Below are positions 37,940-46,018 of a DNA stretch of 64,000 nucleotides, piece after piece; the stretch's first letter is position 1, and each line of letters begins with the position of its first letter. Below the pieces are notes generated by a model, which was not told where the DNA came from, made no database searches, and worked only from the letters and a program-made list of their open reading frames with translations. Both the position numbers and the translations under genes were made by a program. Source of the stretch: Rhodocyclaceae bacterium (lineage in GTDB: Bacteria > Pseudomonadota > Gammaproteobacteria > Burkholderiales > Rhodocyclaceae). The stretch lies in assembly GCA_013791905.1 (NCBI GenBank), contig VMSX01000020.1, positions 62,001 through 126,000 on the forward strand, read 5' to 3'.

Positions 37940-38863
37940 TTACAACTCGGCCAGCGCCTTGATATGCGCCGCCACGCTGCGTGCCAAGGCCGACAGGGCA
38001 TAGCCCCCTTCGAGCATGGACACGATGCGGCCCTGGGCGGATTCCTTCGCCACCTTGACCAATTGCTCGGTCACCCAGGCGTAATCGGATTCAAGCAGGC
38101 CCAGCGAGGCCATGTCGTCCTCGTAATGGGCATCGAAACCAGCGGAAATGTAGATCATCTCGGGGGCAAACTCACGCAGACGCGGCAGCCACACCTCGGT
38201 CACCACCTCGCGGAAACGGTCGCCGCGGGTGCGGGCCGGCAGCGGCACGTTGCACATGTTGGACGCCGGGTTCTCAGTGCCGCAATACGGATAGAACGGG
38301 TGCTGGAAGGCGCCGACCATCAAAATGCGTTCATCATTGGAGAAAATATCTTCGGTGCCATTGCCGTGGTGCACGTCGAAATCGACAATCGCCACGCGCT
38401 GCAAACCCCAGGCCTCGATTCCGTGGCGGGCGGCCACGGCGATGTTGTTGAAGAAACAGAAACCCATCGACTTGGCGCGCTCGGCATGGTGGCCGGGCGG
38501 GCGCACGGAACAGAAGGCGCTGGGCGCTTCCTTGCGCATCACCAGATCGGTAGCCAGCACGCCCGAACCGGCGGCCCGCAGGGCCGCCTGCAGCGTACCC
38601 GGATTCATCGCCGTATCGGGATCGAGGTGGCGGATGCCATGCTCGGGAAGGCTGGCGCGGAGATAGTCGAGATAGCTCTGCGGATGCACACGCAGCAGAT
38701 GTTCCACTTCCGCCTGCGGCGCATCGTGATAGGAAAGGTAAATATCGAGACCAGCGGCAATCAACCGGTCGTGGATGGCACTCAGCCGATCCGGACACTC
38801 GGGGTGATGTGCCCCCATGTCATGCAGCAGGCAATCGCGGTGGGTGATGAAAGCAACAGTCAT
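37940..38863 (-). CDS. Histone-deacetylase-fold amidohydrolase
   Basis: A 307-residue arginase/deacetylase-fold protein. RPPGHHAERAKSMGFCFFNNIAVAA carries the His-His charge relay, VAIVDFDVHHGNGTEDIF two zinc ligands, and YISAGFDAHYEDDMASL the third Asp. Bacterial relatives deacetylate acetylpolyamines or small amides, or are linked to acetoin utilisation; the substrate here is unknown. The ATG at 38863 starts the conserved VAFITHRDCLLHDMG. It diverges from moxR. Confidence 0.88.
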   Translation of the reverse strand: MTVAFITHRDCLLHDMGAHHPECPDRLSAIHDRLIAAGLDIYLSYHDAPQAEVEHLLRVHPQSYLDYLRASLPEHGIRHLDPDTAMNPGTLQAALRAAGSGVLATDLVMRKEAPSAFCSVRPPGHHAERAKSMGFCFFNNIAVAARHGIEAWGLQRVAIVDFDVHHGNGTEDIFSNDERILMVGAFQHPFYPYCGTENPASNMCNVPLPARTRGDRFREVVTEVWLPRLREFAPEMIYISAGFDAHYEDDMASLGLLESDYAWVTEQLVKVAKESAQGRIVSMLEGGYALSALARSVAAHIKALAEL

Positions 38864-38941
38864 GGCGTCAAGGAATGATGATGGGGCTTCGCATACAATG
38901 GCAGAAAGCAGCATTATGACCTGTTCGAGAATATTTTTCTC

Positions 38942-39868
38942 ATGCCACCCACGCCAACCACCACCCCACTCAAAGCGGTACTGACTGCTGCGTCAGAGAT
39001 CATCCTGGGCAAGGAGCATCAATTGCGTCAGGCGCTAGCCTGCCTGCTGGCGCGCGGCCACCTGCTGATCGAGGACCTGCCGGGGGTCGGCAAGACCACG
39101 CTGGCGCACACCCTCGCCCGCCTGCTCGGCATGGAGTTTCAACGCATCCAGTTCACCAGCGACATGCTGCCGGCCGATATCCTCGGCATTTCGGTATTCG
39201 ACCGCGAGCGCGGCGATTTCCGCTTTCATCCCGGCCCCATCTTCACCCAGGTCGTGCTGGCAGACGAGATCAACCGTGCCACGCCCAAGGCGCAAAGCGC
39301 CCTGCTTGAGGCAATGGAAGAGCGCCAGGTAACCGTTGAAGGGGCCACGCGCCCTCTGCCGCAACCGTTCTTCGTGATCGCCACACAAAACCCCTCGCAC
39401 CAGATCGGCACTTTTCCACTGCCCGAATCGCAACTTGACCGCTTCCTGATGCGTATTGAACTCGGTTATCCCGATCGCAGCGCCGAACGCGCCCTGCTCG
39501 AAGGGCGCGACCGCCGCAGTCTGCTGGCCGAAACCCAGCCACTTCTGTCGCCCGAAGTCCTGCTGGCAGAGCAGGCCCGCGCCGCCGCACTGCACGTCGC
39601 TGCGCCCCTCTTCGATTATGTGCAGGCATTGATCGCCCACACCCGTAACGCACCGGAATGGAAAACCGGCCTGTCGCCGCGTGCCGGGCTTGGTCTCATC
39701 GCCGCTGCGCGTGCCTGGGCGCTGCTCGCCGACCGCAATCACGTCCTGCCCGAGGACGTACAGGCAGTATTACCCGCAGTCGCCATACATCGTCTACCGA
39801 CCGCGGGGGACGCACGCAGTGCGGCTGAAATCGCCCAGGCATTGATTGAAGCCGTCCCGCTGCCTTAA
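38942..39868 (+). CDS. MoxR family AAA+ ATPase
   Basis: A 308-residue MoxR ATPase. Walker A is LIEDLPGVGKTTLAHTLA, Walker B QVVLADEINRATPKAQSALLEAMEERQVTVEG, sensor 1 IATQNPSHQIGTFPLPESQLDRF, and the C-terminal lid runs from PEVLLAEQ. MoxR proteins act as chaperones for metal-cofactor insertion or complex assembly and are normally followed by DUF58 (VWA-like) and transglutaminase genes. Here the gene is followed only by a terminator and the convergent iodate-reductase-like operon, so its usual partners are absent at this locus. Confidence 0.92.
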   Translation: MPPTPTTTPLKAVLTAASEIILGKEHQLRQALACLLARGHLLIEDLPGVGKTTLAHTLARLLGMEFQRIQFTSDMLPADILGISVFDRERGDFRFHPGPIFTQVVLADEINRATPKAQSALLEAMEERQVTVEGATRPLPQPFFVIATQNPSHQIGTFPLPESQLDRFLMRIELGYPDRSAERALLEGRDRRSLLAETQPLLSPEVLLAEQARAAALHVAAPLFDYVQALIAHTRNAPEWKTGLSPRAGLGLIAAARAWALLADRNHVLPEDVQAVLPAVAIHRLPTAGDARSAAEIAQALIEAVPLP

Positions 39869-39879
39869 TAAGTGCCAAC

Positions 39880-39935
39880 AAAGAAAAGGGTCTGCCGTCA
39901 CCCGGTCGTCTCGACGACCGGGTGGCGGCAGACCC
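39880..39935 (-). terminator. Strong terminator of the idr-like operon
   Basis: Bases 39888-39909 and 39914-39935 form a 22-bp inverted repeat (arms start GGGTCTGCCG and end CGGCAGACCC) broken only by one G-T pair, with a CTCG loop. On the minus strand it is followed by TTTTCTTT (39880-39887), as expected for termination of the leftward operon. It could also block read-through from moxR on the plus strand. Confidence 0.85.
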
Positions 39936-39956
39936 TGACAAACTGGCTACGCAGAA

Positions 39957-40280
39957 TTACTTCAATGTCAGAACGAACTGCACCAGTGTCTTCATATCCG
40001 CGTCCTTGACGGTGGCATTCGGCGGCATCGGGATGGGGCCCCAGACGTCCTTGCTGCCTTTCTTGACCGACAGCAGCAGCTTTTCTTCCGCCCCCGCAAC
40101 ACCGGCGTATTTCTTGCCGACCTCTTTCCAGGCCGGCCCGACCAGTTTCTTGTTGAGGTCGTGACAAGCCAGGCAACCGTTTTTCTTGGCGAGGGCCAGG
40201 GCCGCCGCCTCGTCGGCGGCTTGGGCAAACCCGGTCGCCAGCAAGAGGGCCGCAGGCAAAAAGATGAGTGTTTTCTTCAT
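39957..40280 (-). CDS. Class I c-type cytochrome (c551/c552-like), last gene of idr-like operon
   Basis: A 107-residue periplasmic monohaem cytochrome. The signal peptide is MKKTLIFLPAALLLATGFAQA; haem attachment is NGCLACHDLNKKLVGPAWKEVGKKYAG, and the distal Met ligand is in GPIPMPPN near residue 85. The fold and length match cytochrome c551/c552 electron shuttles. It starts 10 bp after the molybdenum subunit gene, with AAGGA before the ATG, so it belongs to the operon. Its likely job is carrying electrons between the respiratory chain and the Rieske/Mo complex. Confidence 0.92.
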   Translation of the reverse strand: MKKTLIFLPAALLLATGFAQAADEAAALALAKKNGCLACHDLNKKLVGPAWKEVGKKYAGVAGAEEKLLLSVKKGSKDVWGPIPMPPNATVKDADMKTLVQFVLTLK

Positions 40281-40290
40281 GAACTTTCCT

Positions 40291-42969
40291 TCAGACAATG
40301 TTGCGTGGTTTCAAAGTCATCAAAGTAAAGCTGTGCTTGTAGGGCGACTCGCCGACCTTCCGCAAGGTGCCGCGACCCAGCTTGTAGCGGTAGTTGTTGG
40401 TCATCGGATCGGGTACGGCCGAAACCACAGCGTTGGCTGGTGAGCTCGGGAAGTTGAAGTTGGCCATGGCAACGCCAGGGCGCATTTCATCCGACACGAT
40501 GGCAACCGCCTGGAACTTGCCGGCGGTAGTCATGATGTGGCCATCCTTCATCAACTGATTGAAGGTGAGATCGGCGTCGAGCACCCCTTGCGGCTGACCG
40601 GTCTGCACATACACCGTGTCATTGACCACTTCGACAAAATCGCCTGACTCGATACCGGCCCGTTTGGCGTCATCCGGATGAATCGTGATCGCGGAATCCG
40701 GCCAGCGCTTGGAGAGATAGGGCTTGCGCAGGTCGTCGAAACCCGATTGCCAAGTTTCATTGTAACGACCGTTGGTAATCCAGATTTCACCCTTGTCGGC
40801 GCGCGGCTTGATGGCATCGTAAAACTGGATCCAGCCAGCAAATTTCCATGGACTCTTCAGCAGGATGGCCTTGCCACTGTGCGTATTGAATGAGTGCAGC
40901 CACGAACGCTGGACCTCTACCCCCTCCATCTCACCCCAGTTATTGTTGGGGTCATGCAGACGCTGGGTGCCAACCAGTTTGCCATCGCGCACACGGATCG
41001 GAGTCTGGATACCGGTGGTGCCATAAGTACGCAGCAGTTCCTGCGCCTTGATACCCTTCTCCTTGGCCTGGGTGGCTAGTGGGTGATAGTTCAGCACCCC
41101 GCCACGCGAGAAGCGGGCGGCCTCTTCGAACACATCGTTGGAATCCTTCCAGGCGTAGCTGCCATCCTTGTCGAAGCCCATTTTCTGGGCGAACTTCTGC
41201 ACCGCCCACCAGTCCGGCTTGGCGTTGCCCGGCGCATCGTAAAACTTGCTGTAGAGGCGCAGGCGACGTTCCGAGTTGCAGCGGGTGAAGTTTTCCTCGC
41301 CCCAGGTGGCGGCGGGCAGCACGATGTCGGCAATTTCGGTACCAATCGGCACGCAGGGATAGATGTCGGAATCGACCATCACCGTACCGCCCGAATCGAC
41401 ACGCTTCTTGAGCGTTTCGAAAATCGCTGCACGGTCGAGGCTGGTGATCTTGTTGGGGTTGTCGATGGTCAGCTCGCGCATGCGCTTTTCGAGCGCACCC
41501 GAGGCCATCATCGCTGCAATCCACGTCGTGCCAAACACCCAGGCGAACTTGATCTCACCGGCCATCAGCCAGCGGTCCATGTTGAACGGCTTCTTGCGCC
41601 GCCCCGGATGCTTCTCCGGACTCAGCCAGCCGGAACCACCGCCCGCCGAAACCATGCCGCGCTGGTGGCCACCACCACGCGAGATCATGCGTCCTGGGCG
41701 ATTGCCGGAGCCGCAAATCAGGCCCAGTGCAGCCAGCGAGGTGGTGTTCATGTAATTGTTGGACCAGTAATTGCCCTTTTCCAGCATGAACGAAGTTTTG
41801 GGCATCTTGCCATCGACCGGCTTGGCAATCCACTCTGCGGCCTTCTGGATATCGGCGGCATTAAGCCCAGTCATTTTCGCGGCTACATCGAGCTTGGACT
41901 CTTCCTGGCTCAGGATGAACTTCTTGTAGTCCTCCCAATCGCTTTGCCAGGTGCCCCAGGTGGTGCGCCACTGCCAGCCGGTATTGCGGGTGCCGCGGCC
42001 ATAGCCGGAATCCACCTCCCACGGCTTGGCAATCCACTTGTCGATGAACTCCTGGTCCTGCCAGTTGTTCTCGATGACGATGCGCGCCAGCGCCATGTGC
42101 AGGATGGTGTCGGTGCCGGGAATGATCGGCAGCCAGATGCCACGCCCCTGCGCCACCGACCAGGCCACGCCCATGGTGCTGTGCGGCGTGACAAAGATGA
42201 ACTTCTTATTGCCCGGCATCATCCACTGGGTGAATAACGTGGTCTTCGTCTCATACGGGTCGACGCCCGACAGAAAGGCCACATCGCTGTCGGCCCAATC
42301 CTGGTAGCTCGCCGAGAATGAGTCGATGCCAGAATCGTCGAGGCCAGCGGCGTCGTTGGTGTTGGCATTCTTGTCGTGCGGCGCGATGCTGGGCGTGCCA
42401 ATGCTGGTCATGCCCAGCTTGGTAATGGCATAGGTGTTCTCGAAATACTGGTAGGAGTACATCTTGATGGCCCAGGCATGCTCGCCATACTTTGCAATGA
42501 CATACTTCGAAATGTCGGCCATGACATCGGTGGCAAGGTCCCAGCTGACCGGGGTCAGCTTGCCGTTCACCCGGATCATCGGATCCTGCAGGCGTTCCCG
42601 CGTCCGGTTACCCGGGTTGAAGCATTTTTCGGCGAGGGTACCGCCCCGCACCGAATGGTCGCCACCTTTGTTGACGACGGTGGCATCCTTGTCCGGCACG
42701 ACGATGACATTGTGCGGTTTGCCCTTGTAGCTCACCACGTTGTATTGGTGCGGACTGACCCAGGCGGTCATCATCCCCTGGTGCGGGAAGCTCGTCTTCA
42801 GCGCGTTCTGTCCAGCCGCAGCGCCACCGTCCTTGCTGCCCACCGGCCAGCGATATACCTTGTAGCCGCAGGCCACCGTGCAGTAATCGCAGGCCGTGGT
42901 GAATACGTCCGCATCCTTCGGGGGCAGCGGCACGGAATCCACTCTCTTTGCTATCTCGTGTTTACTCAT
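40291..42969 (-). CDS. idrA: AioA/IdrA-family molybdopterin oxidoreductase, probable iodate reductase catalytic subunit
   Basis: An 892-residue DMSO-reductase-superfamily enzyme. The N-terminal cluster motif is Cys27-x2-Cys30-x3-Cys34 (CDYCTVACGYKVYRWP), with Ser106 (HSVRGG) at the position of the fourth-ligand Ser of arsenite oxidase, predicting a 3Fe-4S cluster. There is no signal peptide; export would be by piggy-back on the Tat-targeted Rieske subunit, as for AioAB. By comparison with recalled AioA sequence, Ala208 replaces the arsenite-contacting His, while the RGGGHQRG stretch near residue 430 is kept. The flanking Rieske and two di-haem peroxidase genes match the iodate reductase set, so iodate rather than arsenite is the inferred substrate. 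GAGGAG precedes the ATG. Confidence 0.82.
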   Translation of the reverse strand: MSKHEIAKRVDSVPLPPKDADVFTTACDYCTVACGYKVYRWPVGSKDGGAAAGQNALKTSFPHQGMMTAWVSPHQYNVVSYKGKPHNVIVVPDKDATVVNKGGDHSVRGGTLAEKCFNPGNRTRERLQDPMIRVNGKLTPVSWDLATDVMADISKYVIAKYGEHAWAIKMYSYQYFENTYAITKLGMTSIGTPSIAPHDKNANTNDAAGLDDSGIDSFSASYQDWADSDVAFLSGVDPYETKTTLFTQWMMPGNKKFIFVTPHSTMGVAWSVAQGRGIWLPIIPGTDTILHMALARIVIENNWQDQEFIDKWIAKPWEVDSGYGRGTRNTGWQWRTTWGTWQSDWEDYKKFILSQEESKLDVAAKMTGLNAADIQKAAEWIAKPVDGKMPKTSFMLEKGNYWSNNYMNTTSLAALGLICGSGNRPGRMISRGGGHQRGMVSAGGGSGWLSPEKHPGRRKKPFNMDRWLMAGEIKFAWVFGTTWIAAMMASGALEKRMRELTIDNPNKITSLDRAAIFETLKKRVDSGGTVMVDSDIYPCVPIGTEIADIVLPAATWGEENFTRCNSERRLRLYSKFYDAPGNAKPDWWAVQKFAQKMGFDKDGSYAWKDSNDVFEEAARFSRGGVLNYHPLATQAKEKGIKAQELLRTYGTTGIQTPIRVRDGKLVGTQRLHDPNNNWGEMEGVEVQRSWLHSFNTHSGKAILLKSPWKFAGWIQFYDAIKPRADKGEIWITNGRYNETWQSGFDDLRKPYLSKRWPDSAITIHPDDAKRAGIESGDFVEVVNDTVYVQTGQPQGVLDADLTFNQLMKDGHIMTTAGKFQAVAIVSDEMRPGVAMANFNFPSSPANAVVSAVPDPMTNNYRYKLGRGTLRKVGESPYKHSFTLMTLKPRNIV

Positions 42970-42979
42970 GGTGATCTCC

Positions 42980-43552
42980 TCAAGCCTTGCGTTGCGTCGT
43001 CATGGCGCTGTAGCCATAAACGAGACCCATAACGCCCACCGCATAGATGTCGTCGCCCTGAATTTCCAGCACGATCTGCGGCAGGCTGTCGGTGGCCTGA
43101 CCGGATATGACCATGCCATGGTGGGTCAGATCGAAGGTGGTCAGGTGCAGCGGACAGGGACCGAGGGCCTGGTACTTATCCTTGTAGGTGCCATCCAAGG
43201 GCCCGCCCATGTGGGTGCATTGCTGATTGAAGGCGACGATATCCTTCTGCGGGCCAGCCCCGCCGCCGGCTTCGACACCCAGCTTGACGAGGATGTTGCG
43301 CACATCGGAGTAGGGATAGTTGAAGGGCAGCGGGACACCCTTTTTCAGGGCGGCGAGACTGCCGATCCTCTGGCGCGGATAGCTTGCCTTGAGCGCCTGC
43401 GCCGCCTCTGCAGAACCGGGCAAGGCACCGAGACTCACCAGCGCGACGGTTGCGCCGCCCGTCAGCAGGAACTGGCGGCGACTCATGCACAGGCGGTCAC
43501 CGGCTTTTTCATCGTGGTGTTCGGTTTCGACGGGAATGATTGTTTGGCTCAT
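42980..43552 (-). CDS. idrB: Tat-exported Rieske subunit, IdrB/AioB-like
   Basis: A 190-residue Rieske [2Fe-2S] protein. The N-terminus has a twin-arginine signal (SRRQFLLTGGATVALVSLG, residues 24-42). The cluster ligands are Cys112-x-His114 (QQCTHMGGPLDG) and Cys133-x2-His136 (GPCPLHLTTFDL). The extra cysteines that form a disulfide in bc1-type Rieske proteins are absent. It would escort the molybdenum subunit to the periplasm and relay electrons to or from it. It lies 10 bp upstream of the Mo subunit gene and 13 bp downstream of a di-haem peroxidase gene. Confidence 0.88.
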   Translation of the reverse strand: MSQTIIPVETEHHDEKAGDRLCMSRRQFLLTGGATVALVSLGALPGSAEAAQALKASYPRQRIGSLAALKKGVPLPFNYPYSDVRNILVKLGVEAGGGAGPQKDIVAFNQQCTHMGGPLDGTYKDKYQALGPCPLHLTTFDLTHHGMVISGQATDSLPQIVLEIQGDDIYAVGVMGLVYGYSAMTTQRKA

Positions 43553-43565
43553 GATCAGCTCCTCC

Positions 43566-44693
43566 TTATTTGACCGGCGGCGGCAGCGGCTGATAGTCGC
43601 CGGGCAGCTTGGGGTCGTCGTGAATCAACGGCTCGGTCATGGACAAAGCATCGATGAAAGCCAGCAGGTCTTTCTTCTCGGCGGGCTTCAGCTTCAGCGG
43701 CTTCAGCAGCTTGGTCTTGTTCATGCCCGGTCCGCCGCCGACGTCGTAGAAGTCCACCACCTGGTCAAGCGTAGCGAACACGCCGTTGTGCATGTAAGGC
43801 CCGGTGTACTTCACCTCGCGCAGGGACGGCACGCGGAACTTGCCCTTGTCCTTGGGATTCTTGGTCCCGAAATAGAGCCCCAAGTCATTGGCTGCGTCGC
43901 GATAAACGCCCTCGGAAACACCCTTCTGGTAGTACTGCCAGCGGTGCGTAACCTGCAGGAGCGGGTCATCCTTGAAGCCCGGATGATCGGGCACACCGAT
44001 GTCGTAGAACCGCTGGTCTGAAGCGAGCGGACCGTTGTGACACTGAATACAACCGGCCTTGCCGTTGAAGAGCGCCATGCCACGCTTCTGCGAGTCGTTC
44101 AGCGCCTTCTTGTCACCCTTGGCATGGCGATCGAACGGCACCTTGCTGGCATCCGACACAACCGTGCGCTGGTAGGCGGCAATGGCCCGATAGGCATCGA
44201 ACATCCGCGGCCATTCGTTACCGAACACCTGCCTGAAGGCGGCGACATATTCAGGAATGAAGCGCAGGCGCATTTCCATCACCGACGTATCGCCGTTGCC
44301 AGCCACGCCACCCTCGGCGGCCGCAGGTGCCTGAGCTTCCAGACTGGTGACCGAACCTTCCCAGAACAGCTTGTTGTAGTAGGCAGAATTCAGAATCGTC
44401 TGCGAATTGCGCCAGTGCTTGGTGCCCGGATAGCCGCGCGATATTTCGCCACCGTCACCCCAGCCCAGTGCGGGCAAATGGCAGGAAACGCAGGGCATCG
44501 AGTTGTCGCCGGACAGGCGGTTATCCCAGAACAGTTGCTTGCCGAGGGCGATCTTCGCCGGCGTATTGGGATTGTCTTTCGGAATCGGCACCGGCGGCAA
44601 AGGTGCCAGCGGCGGAAATTTCTGGGCCAGCGCGGTTCCCGTCAGTAGAAGACCGGCCAGGCCAACAGCATATATGGCAAGTTGCTTTCTCAT
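43566..44693 (-). CDS. Di-haem cytochrome c peroxidase-like protein (IdrP-type), second gene of operon
   Basis: A 375-residue periplasmic protein: signal peptide MRKQLAIYAVGLAGLLLTGTALAQ, a first haem site at Cys68-x2-Cys71-His72 (MPCVSCHLPALGWGDG) and a second at KAGCIQCHNGP. It has the MauG/CcpA layout including SLREVKYTGPYMHNGVFATLDQVVDFYDVGGG. In the reported iodate reductase complex two such proteins (IdrP1, IdrP2) are proposed to remove H2O2 made at the Mo site. Which of the two this one corresponds to cannot be told. GGGAGG lies before the ATG. Confidence 0.87.
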   Translation of the reverse strand: MRKQLAIYAVGLAGLLLTGTALAQKFPPLAPLPPVPIPKDNPNTPAKIALGKQLFWDNRLSGDNSMPCVSCHLPALGWGDGGEISRGYPGTKHWRNSQTILNSAYYNKLFWEGSVTSLEAQAPAAAEGGVAGNGDTSVMEMRLRFIPEYVAAFRQVFGNEWPRMFDAYRAIAAYQRTVVSDASKVPFDRHAKGDKKALNDSQKRGMALFNGKAGCIQCHNGPLASDQRFYDIGVPDHPGFKDDPLLQVTHRWQYYQKGVSEGVYRDAANDLGLYFGTKNPKDKGKFRVPSLREVKYTGPYMHNGVFATLDQVVDFYDVGGGPGMNKTKLLKPLKLKPAEKKDLLAFIDALSMTEPLIHDDPKLPGDYQPLPPPVK

Positions 44694-44704
44694 GGTCGCC
44701 TCCC

Positions 44705-45787
44705 TCAATTTTTGCCGTAGACACGCGGTTGCATGTCAGGCTGATCGGGTACCTTCATGGTGACTTTGTCACCCGAAAGCGTGAGCAGGAAGGCCACCAG
44801 CGCCTTCTTCTCCGTGGCCGTCAGATTAAGCGGCTGCAGCACCGCGCCTTCACCGCCACCCTTGTCGTAAAAATCGACCACCTGATCCAGCGTCGCAAAC
44901 ATGCCGTTGTGCATATAGGGCGCGGTGTATTTGAGATCACGCAATTGCGCAGTCTGGAATTTGCCGATATCGCGCTTGTCCTTGGTGATGGCGTAGCTGC
45001 CGACGTCGGTGCGCGCGTTCATGTAGTTGGGCATACCGCTGGTTGCATAGTGACGCAGCATGGTGATGGTGCGCAGCGGATTCTTCAGCACATCCGGATG
45101 CTCGGGCACGCCGGTCTTGTAGAGCTTGCCGTCGGAACCGATCGGGCCGTTGTGACAGGACACGCAATTGGCCTTGCCCTTGAAGACTTCATAGCCGGCC
45201 TTGGCCTCGGCGCTGATCGCGGCGGCATCGCCCTTGACGAATTTATCGAATGGCGCATTGGTCGTTTCCAGAGAACGGATGAACTCGCCGATGACGTTGA
45301 ATACGCGCATGCCGTTGATGTCGTCGTTACGCCATTTCTTCCACAGGGCGTTGTATTCGGGCACCTGCTTGAGACGTTCCTGCATCAGACGACTATCCAT
45401 GTTCATGGTGTGCGTCTCGGTAATCATGTCGCGCACCAGGGTGCCGGCGTCTGCGCCGTCAAGGCGACCGTCCCACATGAAACGAATACGATGGCGTGCG
45501 TTGATCACGGTCGGTGCATTGCGGAAATATTCCATCGACGGATATCCCGCCGACAGCGCCTGCCCGTCGGCCCAACCCTTCTCTGGATCATGACAGGAAG
45601 CGCAGGACACTCCCCAGTCACCGGAAATACGATTGTCAAAATAGAAATGGCGGCCCAGCTCGATCATGGCCGCATTGCCCGGTTTGGTTTCGGGCATCGC
45701 TTGCAATTCCGGCGCCTTGCTTTGCGCCAGCGCGCCGGTCATGCCGATGACCAGACCGAGAACAACTGCGTGTTTCGCGATTCGCAT
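44705..45787 (-). CDS. Di-haem cytochrome c peroxidase-like protein (IdrP-type), first gene of operon
   Basis: A 360-residue periplasmic di-haem protein and paralogue of the next gene. The signal peptide is MRIAKHAVVLGLVIGMTGALAQ; haem sites are Cys62-x2-Cys65-His66 (VSCASCHDPEKGWADG) and KANCVSCHNGP, and the C-terminal TAPYMHNGMFATLDQVVDFYDKGGG matches its partner. The start at 45787 has GAGGGGGA just upstream and a sigma-54 promoter about 60 bases away. It is the first gene of the five-gene unit, 11 bp before the second peroxidase gene. Confidence 0.87.
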   Translation of the reverse strand: MRIAKHAVVLGLVIGMTGALAQSKAPELQAMPETKPGNAAMIELGRHFYFDNRISGDWGVSCASCHDPEKGWADGQALSAGYPSMEYFRNAPTVINARHRIRFMWDGRLDGADAGTLVRDMITETHTMNMDSRLMQERLKQVPEYNALWKKWRNDDINGMRVFNVIGEFIRSLETTNAPFDKFVKGDAAAISAEAKAGYEVFKGKANCVSCHNGPIGSDGKLYKTGVPEHPDVLKNPLRTITMLRHYATSGMPNYMNARTDVGSYAITKDKRDIGKFQTAQLRDLKYTAPYMHNGMFATLDQVVDFYDKGGGEGAVLQPLNLTATEKKALVAFLLTLSGDKVTMKVPDQPDMQPRVYGKN

Positions 45788-45847
45788 GATTCCCCCTCGC
45801 GTTAATGAGTTTGCGCACAGGACAATCCTGTGCCGCAGGGGAGTTAA

Positions 45848-45863
45848 TGCATGGTTCGTGCCA
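45848..45863 (-). promoter_or_regulatory. Sigma-54 (-24/-12) promoter of the idr-like operon
   Basis: The minus strand reads TGGCACGAACCATGCA, against the RpoN consensus TGGCACG-N4-TTGCA: the -24 element is perfect and the -12 element has one change, with the invariant GG and GC pairs correctly spaced. Transcription would start near 45838, about 50 bases before the first ATG. It sits between a gene for an NtrC-type activator and its presumed target. Confidence 0.88.
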
Positions 45864-45933
45864 GCATGCGGATGCGCACAAAGGATCGCGCCAGAGCAGT
45901 CCCACAAAGGGATAGACAAACCACACCAACTGC

Positions 45934-45953
45934 GTGGGCATGCAAATGCCCAC
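45934..45953. promoter_or_regulatory. Palindrome, probable activator (UAS) site for the idr-like operon
   Basis: GTGGGCAT and ATGCCCAC form a perfect 8-bp inverted repeat separated by GCAA. Its centre is about 105 bp upstream of the predicted sigma-54 start site, the normal enhancer distance for NtrC-family activators. No T-run follows, so it is not a terminator. Binding by the adjacent regulator is inferred from position. Confidence 0.65.
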
Positions 45954-45980
45954 AAGTGGTCAATATTTATCCGGCAATAG

Positions 45981-46009
45981 AAATAATTAACCGGTTAATT
46001 TTTAACCGG
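45981..46009 (-). terminator. Hairpin terminator after the NtrC-type regulator gene
   Basis: CCGGTTAA (45991-45998) and TTAACCGG (46002-46009) pair around a three-base loop, 10 bases past the regulator stop. On the minus strand the tail reads TTAATTATTT. It separates the regulator unit from the operon below, so the latter depends on its own sigma-54 promoter. Confidence 0.65.
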
Positions 46010-46018
46010 CTTTCGCCC

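Noticed and set aside
40291-43552. First reading of the Mo and Rieske genes as arsenite oxidase AioAB
   Set aside because: The family resemblance is real, but two di-haem peroxidase genes in the same operon and the loss of the arsenite-contact His favour iodate reductase. Kept as the main alternative.
44468-45805. A 445-codon plus-strand frame opposite the first di-haem peroxidase gene
   Set aside because: The opposite strand carries a complete signal peptide, two CxxCH sites and a good ribosome-binding site; this frame shows none.
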